Source: Paludibacteraceae bacterium (GTDB lineage Bacteria; Bacteroidota; Bacteroidia; Bacteroidales; Paludibacteraceae). Taken from it: 5,585 bases of DNA. Positions 1 through 5,585 of the stretch are shown piece by piece (the first letter of the stretch is position 1; each line of letters begins with the position of its first letter). The notes below the pieces were generated by a model. The model had not been told where the DNA came from, did no database searches, and saw only the letters and a program-made list of their open reading frames with translations. The translations under genes and the position numbers were made by a program. The DNA lies in assembly GCA_017960065.1 (NCBI GenBank), contig JAGCZK010000162.1:1-5585 (forward strand), written 5' to 3'.

Positions 1-476
1 GCATTGGGCGGGGTGCACAACACGATTTGTTCGCAGCCGGCGAGTTTTGCCGGTACGGCCAGCATCAGTACGGTGGAAAAGAGGGGGGCCGTGCCGCCGG
101 GAATGTACAACCCGACTTTTTCGATGGGCATGGCTTTTTGCCAGCACTCAACCCCGGGGCAAGTCTCCACCTTGGGCAACTGGTGCAGCTGCGACCGGTG
201 AAAGGTCTGGATGTTGCGCATGGCCCGATTGATGGCCTCTTTCAGCGCTTCGGGGGTGGCGGCTTCCGCTTCTTCAAATTCGTCGCGACTCACTTGTAAG
301 GACGTCAGCTCCACATGGTCGAATTTCTGTTCGTAGGCTTTGATGGCCGCATCGCCTTGGGCCTGAATGTCGGCCAATACCTGGCGTACCAGTCCGAACA
401 AGTCGCTCTGGTCAAAGTGCGGACGCTCCAACAGTTGTTTCCAATCCGATTTTTGTGGGTAGAGGATGATGTCCAT
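1..476 (-). CDS. hisD: Histidinol dehydrogenase, N-terminal part (cut by left edge)
   Basis: HisD oxidises L-histidinol to L-histidine in two NAD-dependent steps, the end of histidine biosynthesis, in the cytoplasm. Only the first 158 codons are in the window; the 3' part lies beyond position 1. The protein starts MDIILYPQKSDW. The best family signature is at residues about 121-148, VGLYIPGGTAPLFSTVLMLA followed by VPAKLAGC, the well-known VGLYVPGGTAPLPSTVLM-type block of HisD. The catalytic Glu/His pair and zinc ligands sit later in the protein and cannot be checked. The ATG at 476 was chosen because it follows the hisG stop after 13 nt and gives the expected N-terminus; there is no clear Shine-Dalgarno site, which is normal in Bacteroidetes. 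It is presumably co-transcribed with hisG. The hisG-hisD order is usual for this phylum. The identification is secure. Confidence 0.96.
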   Translation of the reverse strand, partial: MDIILYPQKSDWKQLLERPHFDQSDLFGLVRQVLADIQAQGDAAIKAYEQKFDHVELTSLQVSRDEFEEAEAATPEALKEAINRAMRNIQTFHRSQLHQLPKVETCPGVECWQKAMPIEKVGLYIPGGTAPLFSTVLMLAVPAKLAGCEQIVLCTPPN

Positions 477-489
477 AGGGCAAGTGGAA

Positions 490-1341
490 TTACAGAATCA
501 TTTTTTCGATGGGAACAACCAGGATGCCTTCGGCGCCGATGGCCTTGAGCTGGCTGATGATGTCCCAGAAGGTTTTTTCCTCGATAACCGAGTGCAGCGA
601 CGACCAGCCTTTTTCGACCAACGGTGTGATGGTCGGGGATTTCATTCCGGGCAGCAGTTTGCAGACCGCCTCGATTTTGTCGTTGGGGATATTGAGGATG
701 ATGTATTTTTTGCCTTCGGCGTTTTTGTAGGAGTCGAAACGGAACAGCAGCTCGTCCAAGATGGCCTTCTTCTCGGCGCTCAGCTGTTTGTTTCCGATCA
801 TGAGGGCTTCCGACTTCATCACCACTTCGACCTCTTTGAGGTTGTTGCTCACCAGGGTGCTGCCCGAGCTTACAATATCGAAAATGCAGTCGGACAAGCC
901 GATGCCTGGGGCGATTTCGACCGATCCGGTGATGACGTGGATTTCGGCCTTGATGCCGTTTTTGTTCAAAAAGTCTTGCAGAATCTTCGGATAAGATGTG
1001 GCGATTTTTTTGCCTTCGAACCATTGAAGCCCCTGATAGTCAGCCTCCTTTGGAATGGCCAGCGACAAGCGGCACTTGCTGAAGTCGAGGCGTTTGACGA
1101 TGGCGGCGTCCTCGCCTTTTTCGACGTATTCGTTCTCTCCCACAATCCCGACATCGGCGATACCGGTGGCAACGGCTTGTGGAATGTCGTCATCGCGTAA
1201 AAACAGAATCTCGACAGGGAAATTGGGGGATTGGATCAACAGCAAACGCTTGGAGGTTTCAATCCGGATACTCGATTCCTCGAGCATCTTCATCGTCTCT
1301 TCGTGCAGACGGCCTTTGGCTTGTACGGCAATTCGTAACAT
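490..1341 (-). CDS. hisG: ATP phosphoribosyltransferase, long form
   Basis: HisG joins ATP and PRPP to give phosphoribosyl-ATP, the committed and feedback-controlled first step of histidine biosynthesis (cytoplasmic). The 283-residue product has the length of the long, HisZ-independent class. It begins MLRIAVQAKGRL, with the typical GIADVGIVGENEYVE block at 60-74 and the PRPP-binding loop in FDIVSSGSTLVSNNL at about 154-168. The C-terminal ~75 residues (from about 210, KKYIILNIPNDKIEAV through GAEGILVVPIEKMI) match the ACT-like regulatory domain that binds histidine in long-form enzymes, so allosteric inhibition by histidine is expected from the family. It is the first gene of the operon, with hisD 13 nt downstream. 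A Bacteroidetes-type promoter lies just upstream, with a leader of only about 20 nt, which leaves no room for a his leader-peptide attenuator. The ATG at 1341 fits the family N-terminus. Confidence 0.97.
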   Translation of the reverse strand: MLRIAVQAKGRLHEETMKMLEESSIRIETSKRLLLIQSPNFPVEILFLRDDDIPQAVATGIADVGIVGENEYVEKGEDAAIVKRLDFSKCRLSLAIPKEADYQGLQWFEGKKIATSYPKILQDFLNKNGIKAEIHVITGSVEIAPGIGLSDCIFDIVSSGSTLVSNNLKEVEVVMKSEALMIGNKQLSAEKKAILDELLFRFDSYKNAEGKKYIILNIPNDKIEAVCKLLPGMKSPTITPLVEKGWSSLHSVIEEKTFWDIISQLKAIGAEGILVVPIEKMIL

Positions 1342-1365
1342 TCTCTTTCTTTTTTAATAGACGTG

Positions 1366-1397
1366 CAAAATTACAGATAAAAATGGAGGTTTGCAAA
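1366..1397 (-). promoter_or_regulatory. Promoter of the hisGD operon (Bacteroidetes sigma-A type)
   Basis: Read on the minus strand, there is a TTTG at 1397-1394, then a 20-nt spacer, then TAATTTTG at 1373-1366. This matches the Bacteroidetes primary promoter consensus (TTTG at -33, TAnnTTTG at -7). The -7 box ends 24 nt before the hisG ATG, so the transcript would have a leader of roughly 15-20 nt. The match is seen directly; activity is inferred. Confidence 0.75.
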
Positions 1398-1433
1398 AAA
1401 TGTTGCCTTTGTGCGCCATAAATCCGTTTTTTG

Positions 1434-1464
1434 TTTGATATGACCGGGCTTTTCACTACCTTTG
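1434..1464 (+). promoter_or_regulatory. Promoter of the ABC ATPase-rimM operon (Bacteroidetes sigma-A type)
   Basis: A TTTG at 1434-1437 is followed by a 19-nt spacer and TACCTTTG at 1457-1464, a full match to the TTTG / TAnnTTTG consensus. The -7 box ends 18 nt before the ATG at 1483, so the leader would be only about 10-12 nt. It faces away from the hisG promoter, and the two -33 elements are about 36 nt apart. A second TTTG at 1430-1433 would give a 23-nt spacer and is less likely. Confidence 0.75.
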
Positions 1465-1482
1465 CCGCTCTAAGACAGACAC

Positions 1483-2937
1483 ATGCAGCGAGCTACGTTC
1501 ATACGTTTGAACCAGGTGGTTCCCCGGGTGCCGGGGCGCGAATTCCGACTTCCCTTTGATTTTGAAATGCGCGAGGGCGAGTGTTGGGCCTTTTACGGGC
1601 CAAACGGCAGCGGCAAAACCCTGTTGGCTGAGGTGCTCTGCGGACGCTACGGCTGTGCCCGGGGCGAGGTGGAGTACCCGTTTTTGGACCAACTGCGCGG
1701 CGAATGCGGCCGCTACCTGTACCCCCGGCAGTTTATCCAGACGGTAAGCTTCCAATCGACCTATTCGCTGGCCAATTTCAGGGAATCCTATTATCAGCAG
1801 CGCTTCCAGTCGCAAGACCTGGAAACCTCGCCGACGGTCGAAAGCCTGCTCGGACGCAGCGCATCGCCTGCCGAGGTGGAGCAGGTGCTCGATTTGATGG
1901 AGTTGCAGCCGCTCCGACAGCAACGGTTGGCCTCGCTGTCGAGTGGCCAGCTGCGTCGGATGCTCATTGCGGGCGCACTGCTCAAACACCCCAAAATGTT
2001 GATATTTGACAACCCGTTTATCGGTTTGGACGAGGAGTCGCGCCGGCGGCTCAACCGGCTGATGACCCACCTGATGGCGGCCGGTGTGCAACTGTTGGTG
2101 CTGACACCGGTGCTGCGCGACATTCCGCCCTGTACCACTCACGTTTTGCACTTGGAGAATTGTGCGCCCCGATATGCCGGGCCGGTCGAAGGCTTTGTCC
2201 ACGTCGAGCCACAGGCGGATTTTGCCGGCCTGTCATTCCCGGAAGGGACCCCACAGACCACCGTGGGCGACTACCGGGAGGTTTTGCGCATGGACCGGAT
2301 TGATATCCGTTACGGCCAGCGCCTGATTCAGCGGCAGCTGAGCTGGACTGTCGGCCGGGGCGAAAAGTGGGCGCTGTTAGGGCCCAACGGCTCGGGCAAA
2401 TCGACCTTGCTCAGTTATGTGTTTGCCGACAATCCGCAGGCTTACGCCCTGCCCATCTGGCTGTTCGACAAAAAGCGGGGCAGTGGCGAGAGCATTTGGG
2501 ACATCAAGCGCCGTATCGGCTACACGTCGTCCGAAATGCACCTGTATTACCTCGAAAATATTCCTTGCCTGTCGGTGTTGGAATCCGGCTTTTTTGATAC
2601 CGTGGGCCTGTTTTGCAAGTGCACGGCGGCGCAAACCCGTTTGGCGCAGGACTGGCTCGACCGGGTGGGACTCCGTCACCTCGAGCGGCAGTCGTTTTTG
2701 AAGATTTCGTCGGGCGAGCAGCGGATGCTGCTGTTTTTGCGCGCGCTGATTAAAAACCCCGAACTTCTGATTCTCGACGAGCCGTTTCATGGCATGGACC
2801 TGTCGCACAAGCGGCTTTGCCAGCGCCTGATCGGTTGCTTTGCCGCCCAGATAGAGCGCAGCCTGATCTTTGTCACGCATTATCCCGAAGAGATTCCGCC
2901 TTCGGTCAACCACCGATTTGAATTGTCTGCCTTATGA
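1483..2937 (+). CDS. Tandem ABC ATPase, ModF/PhrA-like, without membrane domain
   Basis: A 484-residue protein made of two ABC ATPase domains and nothing else; no membrane segment is visible. NBD1 (about 1-225) has Walker A GPNGSGKT at 39-46, Q-loop Gln91 and signature LSSGQ at 152-156. Its Walker B is LIFDNP (173-178), with Asn177 where the catalytic Glu is expected, and the switch His is replaced (VLTP at 206-209). NBD2 (about 268-484) is more canonical: GPNGSGKST at 300-308, signature ISSGEQ at 408-413, LILDEP at 429-434 and VTH at 464-466. The segment IGYTSSEMHLYY (345-356) in place of a normal Q-loop resembles E. coli ModF. ModF was named from the molybdate operon, but its role is unclear, and no mod genes are seen here. 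ABC-F translation factors also have two NBDs but carry a long charged linker, absent here. The gene overlaps rimM by 4 nt. Family call firm, function unknown. Confidence 0.88.
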   Translation: MQRATFIRLNQVVPRVPGREFRLPFDFEMREGECWAFYGPNGSGKTLLAEVLCGRYGCARGEVEYPFLDQLRGECGRYLYPRQFIQTVSFQSTYSLANFRESYYQQRFQSQDLETSPTVESLLGRSASPAEVEQVLDLMELQPLRQQRLASLSSGQLRRMLIAGALLKHPKMLIFDNPFIGLDEESRRRLNRLMTHLMAAGVQLLVLTPVLRDIPPCTTHVLHLENCAPRYAGPVEGFVHVEPQADFAGLSFPEGTPQTTVGDYREVLRMDRIDIRYGQRLIQRQLSWTVGRGEKWALLGPNGSGKSTLLSYVFADNPQAYALPIWLFDKKRGSGESIWDIKRRIGYTSSEMHLYYLENIPCLSVLESGFFDTVGLFCKCTAAQTRLAQDWLDRVGLRHLERQSFLKISSGEQRMLLFLRALIKNPELLILDEPFHGMDLSHKRLCQRLIGCFAAQIERSLIFVTHYPEEIPPSVNHRFELSAL

Positions 2938-3440
2938 TTACCGAAAATGATTTGTTTCCTGCCGGAACGGTGCTCAAAACCCATGGGGTGAAGGGCGAAC
3001 TGCTTTGTTCGTACCAAAGCACCGCCTTTGACCGGACCGATTGTGTCTTTGTTCGGATAGACGGCTTGTTTGTTCCGTTTTTTATCGCCAGCCGCCGTCA
3101 GAAATCGGCCCAGTCGGCCCTGATAGTGCTCGACGGGGTGGATTCGGAGTCGGAAGCGTCGGCTTTTTGCGGCCAGACGCTTTACCTGCCGGTTGAACTC
3201 CGTCGGGAGGAGTCGGACTACACCTACGACTATTTCATCGGTTTTTCGGTCTTCGCCGATGGGCAGGATTGCGGACGGATTGTTGAGGTGAACGACCAGA
3301 CAGCCAACGTGTTGTTTGTGCTCGACACCCCTCGGGGCGAACGGCTGGTTCCGGCAACGGCCGACTACATCGAGTCGGTCGATCACGAGGCGCGCCGCCT
3401 CGATATGCGGATTCCGGAAGGGCTGTTGGATTTGAATTGA
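2934..3440 (+). CDS. rimM: Ribosome maturation factor RimM (16S rRNA processing)
   Basis: RimM binds ribosomal protein uS19 and helps assemble the head of the 30S subunit, including 16S rRNA 3'-domain maturation. The 168-residue product has the normal length and two-part layout. The N-terminal barrel starts with AGTVLKTHGVKGELLC at about 10-25, the typical G-x-x-x-K-T-H-G-x-K-G-E motif. The C-terminal PRC-type barrel has YDYFIGFSVF around 98-107, GRIVEVNDQTANVLFVL about 114-130, the LVPATADYIESVD stretch and the usual ending RIPEGLLDLN. The ATG at 2934 overlaps the stop of the upstream ABC ATPase gene (ATGA), implying translational coupling and shared transcription. The gene next to it is not rpsP or trmD as in Proteobacteria. 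The identification is secure; the coupling to an ABC ATPase is the notable part. Confidence 0.95.
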   Translation: MITENDLFPAGTVLKTHGVKGELLCSYQSTAFDRTDCVFVRIDGLFVPFFIASRRQKSAQSALIVLDGVDSESEASAFCGQTLYLPVELRREESDYTYDYFIGFSVFADGQDCGRIVEVNDQTANVLFVLDTPRGERLVPATADYIESVDHEARRLDMRIPEGLLDLN

Positions 3441-3480
3441 TTTTGTTCGGAAAAGTAGTGCATTTTTGTGAATTTTATTG

Positions 3481-3488
3481 TAATTTTG
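3481..3488 (+). promoter_or_regulatory. -7 box of the spt promoter
   Basis: TAATTTTG at 3481-3488 is a perfect TAnnTTTG -7 box, embedded in a TATTGTAATTTTGCA context common at Bacteroidetes promoters. There is no good TTTG at the expected distance: a TAGTG at 3456-3460 would be spaced 20 nt but is a poor -33 match, and TTTG at 3465-3468 is too close. The start at 3523 would follow an A-rich leader of about 28 nt. This suggests that spt is transcribed separately from rimM, at least in part. Confidence 0.65.
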
Positions 3489-3522
3489 CAGTCGAAAAAA
3501 TTAACACCAAAAAAGCGAACTA

Positions 3523-4707
3523 ATGAGTATTCTCAGTGAGCGCCTTGCGCAATACGACGCACCCCAAAAAGCAAAGGCATTAGGGGTTTATCCATACTTC
3601 CGCCCCATTTCTTCCGATCAGGACACTATCGTACAAATCAACGGCAAACCCGTGCTGATGATGGGCTCGAACAGCTATTTGGGCCTGACCAACCACCCGC
3701 GTATCAAGGAAGGGGCCATCAAGGCTACCGAAAAATACGGTACCGGTTGCGCCGGCTCGCGTTTTTTGAACGGTACGCTGGATATCCACCTCGAACTGGA
3801 AGAACGTCTGGCCAAACTGGTTGGCAAGGAGGAAGCCATGGTGTATGCCACCGGCTTTACGGTCAATTCGGGCGTCATTCCCTGCCTGGGAGGCCGTCAG
3901 GACTATCTCTACCTCGACCGTCTCAACCATGCTTCGATTATCGAAGGCTCGCGCCTGAGCATGGCCAAACAGTTCAAATACAAGCACAACGACATGGAGG
4001 AGTTGGAAAAATTCCTTCAGAAGGCCGAACCCGACAAAATCAAGATGATTGTTTCGGACGGCGTGTTCAGCATGGAAGGCGACGTCTGCAATCTGCCCGA
4101 AATGGTCAATCTGGCCAAAAAATACAATGCCTCCATCATGATTGACGAGGCGCACTCGCTGGGCTTCTTCGGCGAGCACGGTGCCGGCGTCTGCGAGCAT
4201 TTCGGCTTGAGCGACGAGGTCGAACTGGTGATGGGTACCTTCAGCAAATCGCTGGCGACCATCGGCGGTTTCGTGGCCTCCAACAAGGATGTGATCAACT
4301 TCCTGCGCCACAACTCGCGCACCTTCATCTTCTCGGCCAGCATTACGCCGGCGGCTACGGGTGCCGTGTTGGCTGCCTTGGATGTGATGCAGGAGGAAAC
4401 GTGGCGTCCCAAACAGCTTTGGGCCAATACGCACCGTATGCTCGATGCGTTCCGCCGTATCGGTTTCGAAATCGGACATACGACCACGCCGATCATCCCG
4501 CTGTTTGTACGCGACAACGAAAAGACCTTCCGCCTGACGCAGATGTTACTCGAAGACGGTATCTTCGTCAACCCGGTGGTTTCGCCGGCTGTTCCTTCGG
4601 AAGACACGCTGATCCGCATTTCGCTGATGGCCACGCACACCTTCGACCAGATCGACGAGGCCGTCGAAAAGATTACCAAAAACGCAAAATTGCTTGGAAT
4701 TATCTAA
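3523..4707 (+). CDS. spt: Serine palmitoyltransferase-type alpha-oxoamine synthase
   Basis: A 394-residue PLP enzyme that, by family, condenses L-serine with palmitoyl-CoA or acyl-ACP to 3-ketosphinganine, the first step of bacterial sphingolipid synthesis, in the cytoplasm. The whole length resembles the Spt of Bacteroides and Porphyromonas as I remember them, including GVYPYFR (21-27), KYGTGCAGSRFLNGTLDIHL (71-90) and HNSRTFIFSAS (263-273). PLP-site residues are visible: His136 (NHAS) stacking on the ring, Asp208 and His211 (IDEAH), and Lys242 (GTFSKS) forming the Schiff base. Arg365 (LIRIS) is the likely carboxylate-binding Arg. Related enzymes are 2-amino-3-ketobutyrate CoA ligase, 8-amino-7-oxononanoate synthase and the cysteate acyltransferase of sulfonolipid-producing Bacteroidetes. 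The first two fit less well; the last cannot be excluded from sequence reading alone. It has its own -7 box, and a lipoprotein gene starts 13 nt downstream. Confidence 0.9.
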   Translation: MSILSERLAQYDAPQKAKALGVYPYFRPISSDQDTIVQINGKPVLMMGSNSYLGLTNHPRIKEGAIKATEKYGTGCAGSRFLNGTLDIHLELEERLAKLVGKEEAMVYATGFTVNSGVIPCLGGRQDYLYLDRLNHASIIEGSRLSMAKQFKYKHNDMEELEKFLQKAEPDKIKMIVSDGVFSMEGDVCNLPEMVNLAKKYNASIMIDEAHSLGFFGEHGAGVCEHFGLSDEVELVMGTFSKSLATIGGFVASNKDVINFLRHNSRTFIFSASITPAATGAVLAALDVMQEETWRPKQLWANTHRMLDAFRRIGFEIGHTTTPIIPLFVRDNEKTFRLTQMLLEDGIFVNPVVSPAVPSEDTLIRISLMATHTFDQIDEAVEKITKNAKLLGII

Positions 4708-4720
4708 GCGGCACTGAAAT

Positions 4721-5585
4721 ATGAAGGGCAGAGGGTGTTTCTTTTGTCAAAGCAAGCAAGAAAAATACCTTCTGCTTTTCTTTTTGCTTTTGCTCGGCGC
4801 TTGCGCCAAGAGTGTGGATTCCACCAAGGATGCGCACTCGGACTCGATTCCAGTCCATGCGGCCGAAAGAAAGGATCCTTCCAATGCGGATTCCAACGGG
4901 GAACTGCTCAAACTGCCCTCTGCCTACGCCCAGGAAAGCCCCTCAATAGATTTTCCTTACGCGCCTTTGCGGGACTATACTCCCCGTGTCGGCTATACGG
5001 TGGATGACCCGAAGATGTTGTTTCCGGAAGGCTATGTCCTGGCGGATGAAGATTGGTCGGATTCCGTCTGCTATGTGGATGTCAACGAAGACGGGTTGAA
5101 GGATGCGTTCCTTTACTTCATGCGTAATGATTCCGATTTCGTAGAAATAGGTGAATATGGATATAAATACAATCATAGCCGCCGGGGATTTATTCTCGCA
5201 CTTGCAACGGATTCCGGTTATTCGGTTGTTCTTGAGAACCGGGAATTTTTGGAAGGTATCTGCGACGGAAGGGGAACTTATTTTCCTCCGGAGCTGTCTG
5301 TGGTAGTTTCCCCTGGTGGAATGACACTTGATTTTGACCAAATGGCCGCAGGAGGATGGAGTTATGAGTTCAAATTTATTGGAGATGGCTTTTACCTGAT
5401 TGAATACCGATGTCATTGGAGGAGTAGAGGTTTACCGAACGCCCCCATAGTAGAATTTGGAACAGTAAATTTCTTGGAAGGGGTGAAGGTTGGAAACCTC
5501 TGTATAAATCGGGAAGCGCTTCGCGAGGATACGGTGGATTTTTCGACAGAACCGGTCTATGAGCAAACGAGGACGCCTTTGCCTA
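4721..5585 (+). CDS. Lipoprotein of unknown function (cut by right edge)
   Basis: The frame from the ATG at 4721 stays open to the end of the window (288 codons seen, no stop). The N-terminus is a lipoprotein signal: basic start with Lys and Arg, hydrophobic LLLFFLLLLGAC at 17-28, and a perfect lipobox LGAC with Cys28 as the predicted acylated residue. After it comes a polar, Ser/Asp/Lys-rich linker to about 75. I see no clear Bacteroidetes surface-export signal (acidic run right after the Cys), so either outer-membrane face is possible. The body has DVNEDGLKD at 120-128, a DxNxDGxxD pattern like EF-hand, dockerin or FG-GAP calcium loops. Later stretches, SRRGFILALATDSGY (153-167), YFPPELSV (187-194) and GGWSYEFKFIGDGFYLIEY (211-229), remind me of a conserved uncharacterised Bacteroidetes family; this is from memory only. 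The 13-nt gap to spt and the absence of a -7 box suggest co-transcription with it. Function not known. Confidence 0.85.
   Translation, partial: MKGRGCFFCQSKQEKYLLLFFLLLLGACAKSVDSTKDAHSDSIPVHAAERKDPSNADSNGELLKLPSAYAQESPSIDFPYAPLRDYTPRVGYTVDDPKMLFPEGYVLADEDWSDSVCYVDVNEDGLKDAFLYFMRNDSDFVEIGEYGYKYNHSRRGFILALATDSGYSVVLENREFLEGICDGRGTYFPPELSVVVSPGGMTLDFDQMAAGGWSYEFKFIGDGFYLIEYRCHWRSRGLPNAPIVEFGTVNFLEGVKVGNLCINREALREDTVDFSTEPVYEQTRTPLP

Noticed and set aside
305..1200. Overlapping open frames on both strands within hisG/hisD (305-1024 minus, 466-1200 plus)
   Set aside because: They are out of frame with the clearly conserved hisG and hisD proteins, and their products show no recognisable motif.
1408..1422. 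Imperfect dyad TTTGTGCGCCATAAA centred between the two divergent -33 elements
   Set aside because: Only 5 of 7 base pairs match. Its central position is suggestive of an operator, but a dyad this weak is expected by chance in an AT-rich intergenic region.
1456..2202. 248-codon minus-strand open frame over the ABC ATPase start
   Set aside because: It is antisense to intact ABC motifs, has a Gln/Arg-rich low-information product and would run through the promoter of the plus-strand operon.
1483..2937. ABC-F (ribosome-protecting or translation) ATPase identity
   Set aside because: Two NBDs are present, but the long charged helical linker of ABC-F proteins is missing, and the IGYTSSEMHLYY segment fits ModF/PhrA-type proteins better.
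3441..3480. Possible terminator after rimM
   Set aside because: The region is T-rich, but no GC-rich stem precedes the T runs, so no intrinsic terminator is supported.
3445..3520. Inverted GTTCG (3445-3449) and CGAAC (3516-3520) flanking the spt promoter
   Set aside because: Five-base arms about 66 nt apart are too short and distant to form a stable hairpin or a convincing operator.
3580..4479. Long open frame (299 codons) on the minus strand inside spt
   Set aside because: It lies wholly antisense to a full-length, well-recognised enzyme gene. Its His/Gln/Val/Phe-rich product resembles no family and reflects the codon bias of the real gene.
4735..5007. 90-codon plus-strand frame starting MFLLSKQARK
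   Set aside because: It is out of frame with the lipoprotein at 4721, whose lipobox and long open frame explain the same DNA better.
4943..5416. 157-codon minus-strand frame under the lipoprotein gene
   Set aside because: It is antisense to the better supported lipoprotein frame, and no promoter or family resemblance is seen.

Overview
The window looks like chromosomal DNA from a member of the Bacteroidetes, most likely order Bacteroidales. Three things support this. Three intergenic promoters carry the TAnnTTTG -7 box of the Bacteroidetes primary sigma factor, two of them with a TTTG -33 element 19-20 nt upstream. Gene starts have A-rich or nondescript leaders rather than clear Shine-Dalgarno sites. 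The window also encodes a serine palmitoyltransferase-type enzyme very like those of Bacteroides and Porphyromonas. GC is in the mid-50s percent by eye, so a GC-richer genus (for example Alistipes-, Odoribacter- or Tannerella-like) is possible, but I cannot fix the genus.

Left part (1-1341, minus strand): the start of a histidine biosynthesis operon, hisG followed 13 nt later by hisD, which runs off the left edge. Its promoter lies in the 141-bp divergent intergenic region (1342-1482). Right of that (1483-3440, plus strand): a second promoter drives a tandem-domain ABC ATPase of the ModF/PhrA type, coupled by a 4-nt ATGA overlap to rimM, the 16S rRNA/30S maturation factor.

After an 82-bp gap with its own -7 box (3441-3522) comes the sphingolipid-type gene spt (3523-4707), an alpha-oxoamine synthase that condenses an amino acid with an acyl thioester as the first step of sphingolipid (or related sulfonolipid) synthesis. 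Thirteen nt later starts a lipoprotein of unknown function with a clean lipobox and an EF-hand-like DxNxDG motif. It is cut by the right edge and becomes clearly more AT-rich towards its 3' part.

Most of the window is ordinary housekeeping. The less explained parts are the asymmetric ABC ATPase (NBD1 lacks the catalytic Glu and switch His) translationally coupled to rimM, the true amino-acid substrate of the Spt enzyme, and the unknown lipoprotein immediately downstream of spt. No RNA genes, CRISPR arrays, insertion sequences or convincing terminators were seen, and no gene-free stretch exceeds about 140 bases.
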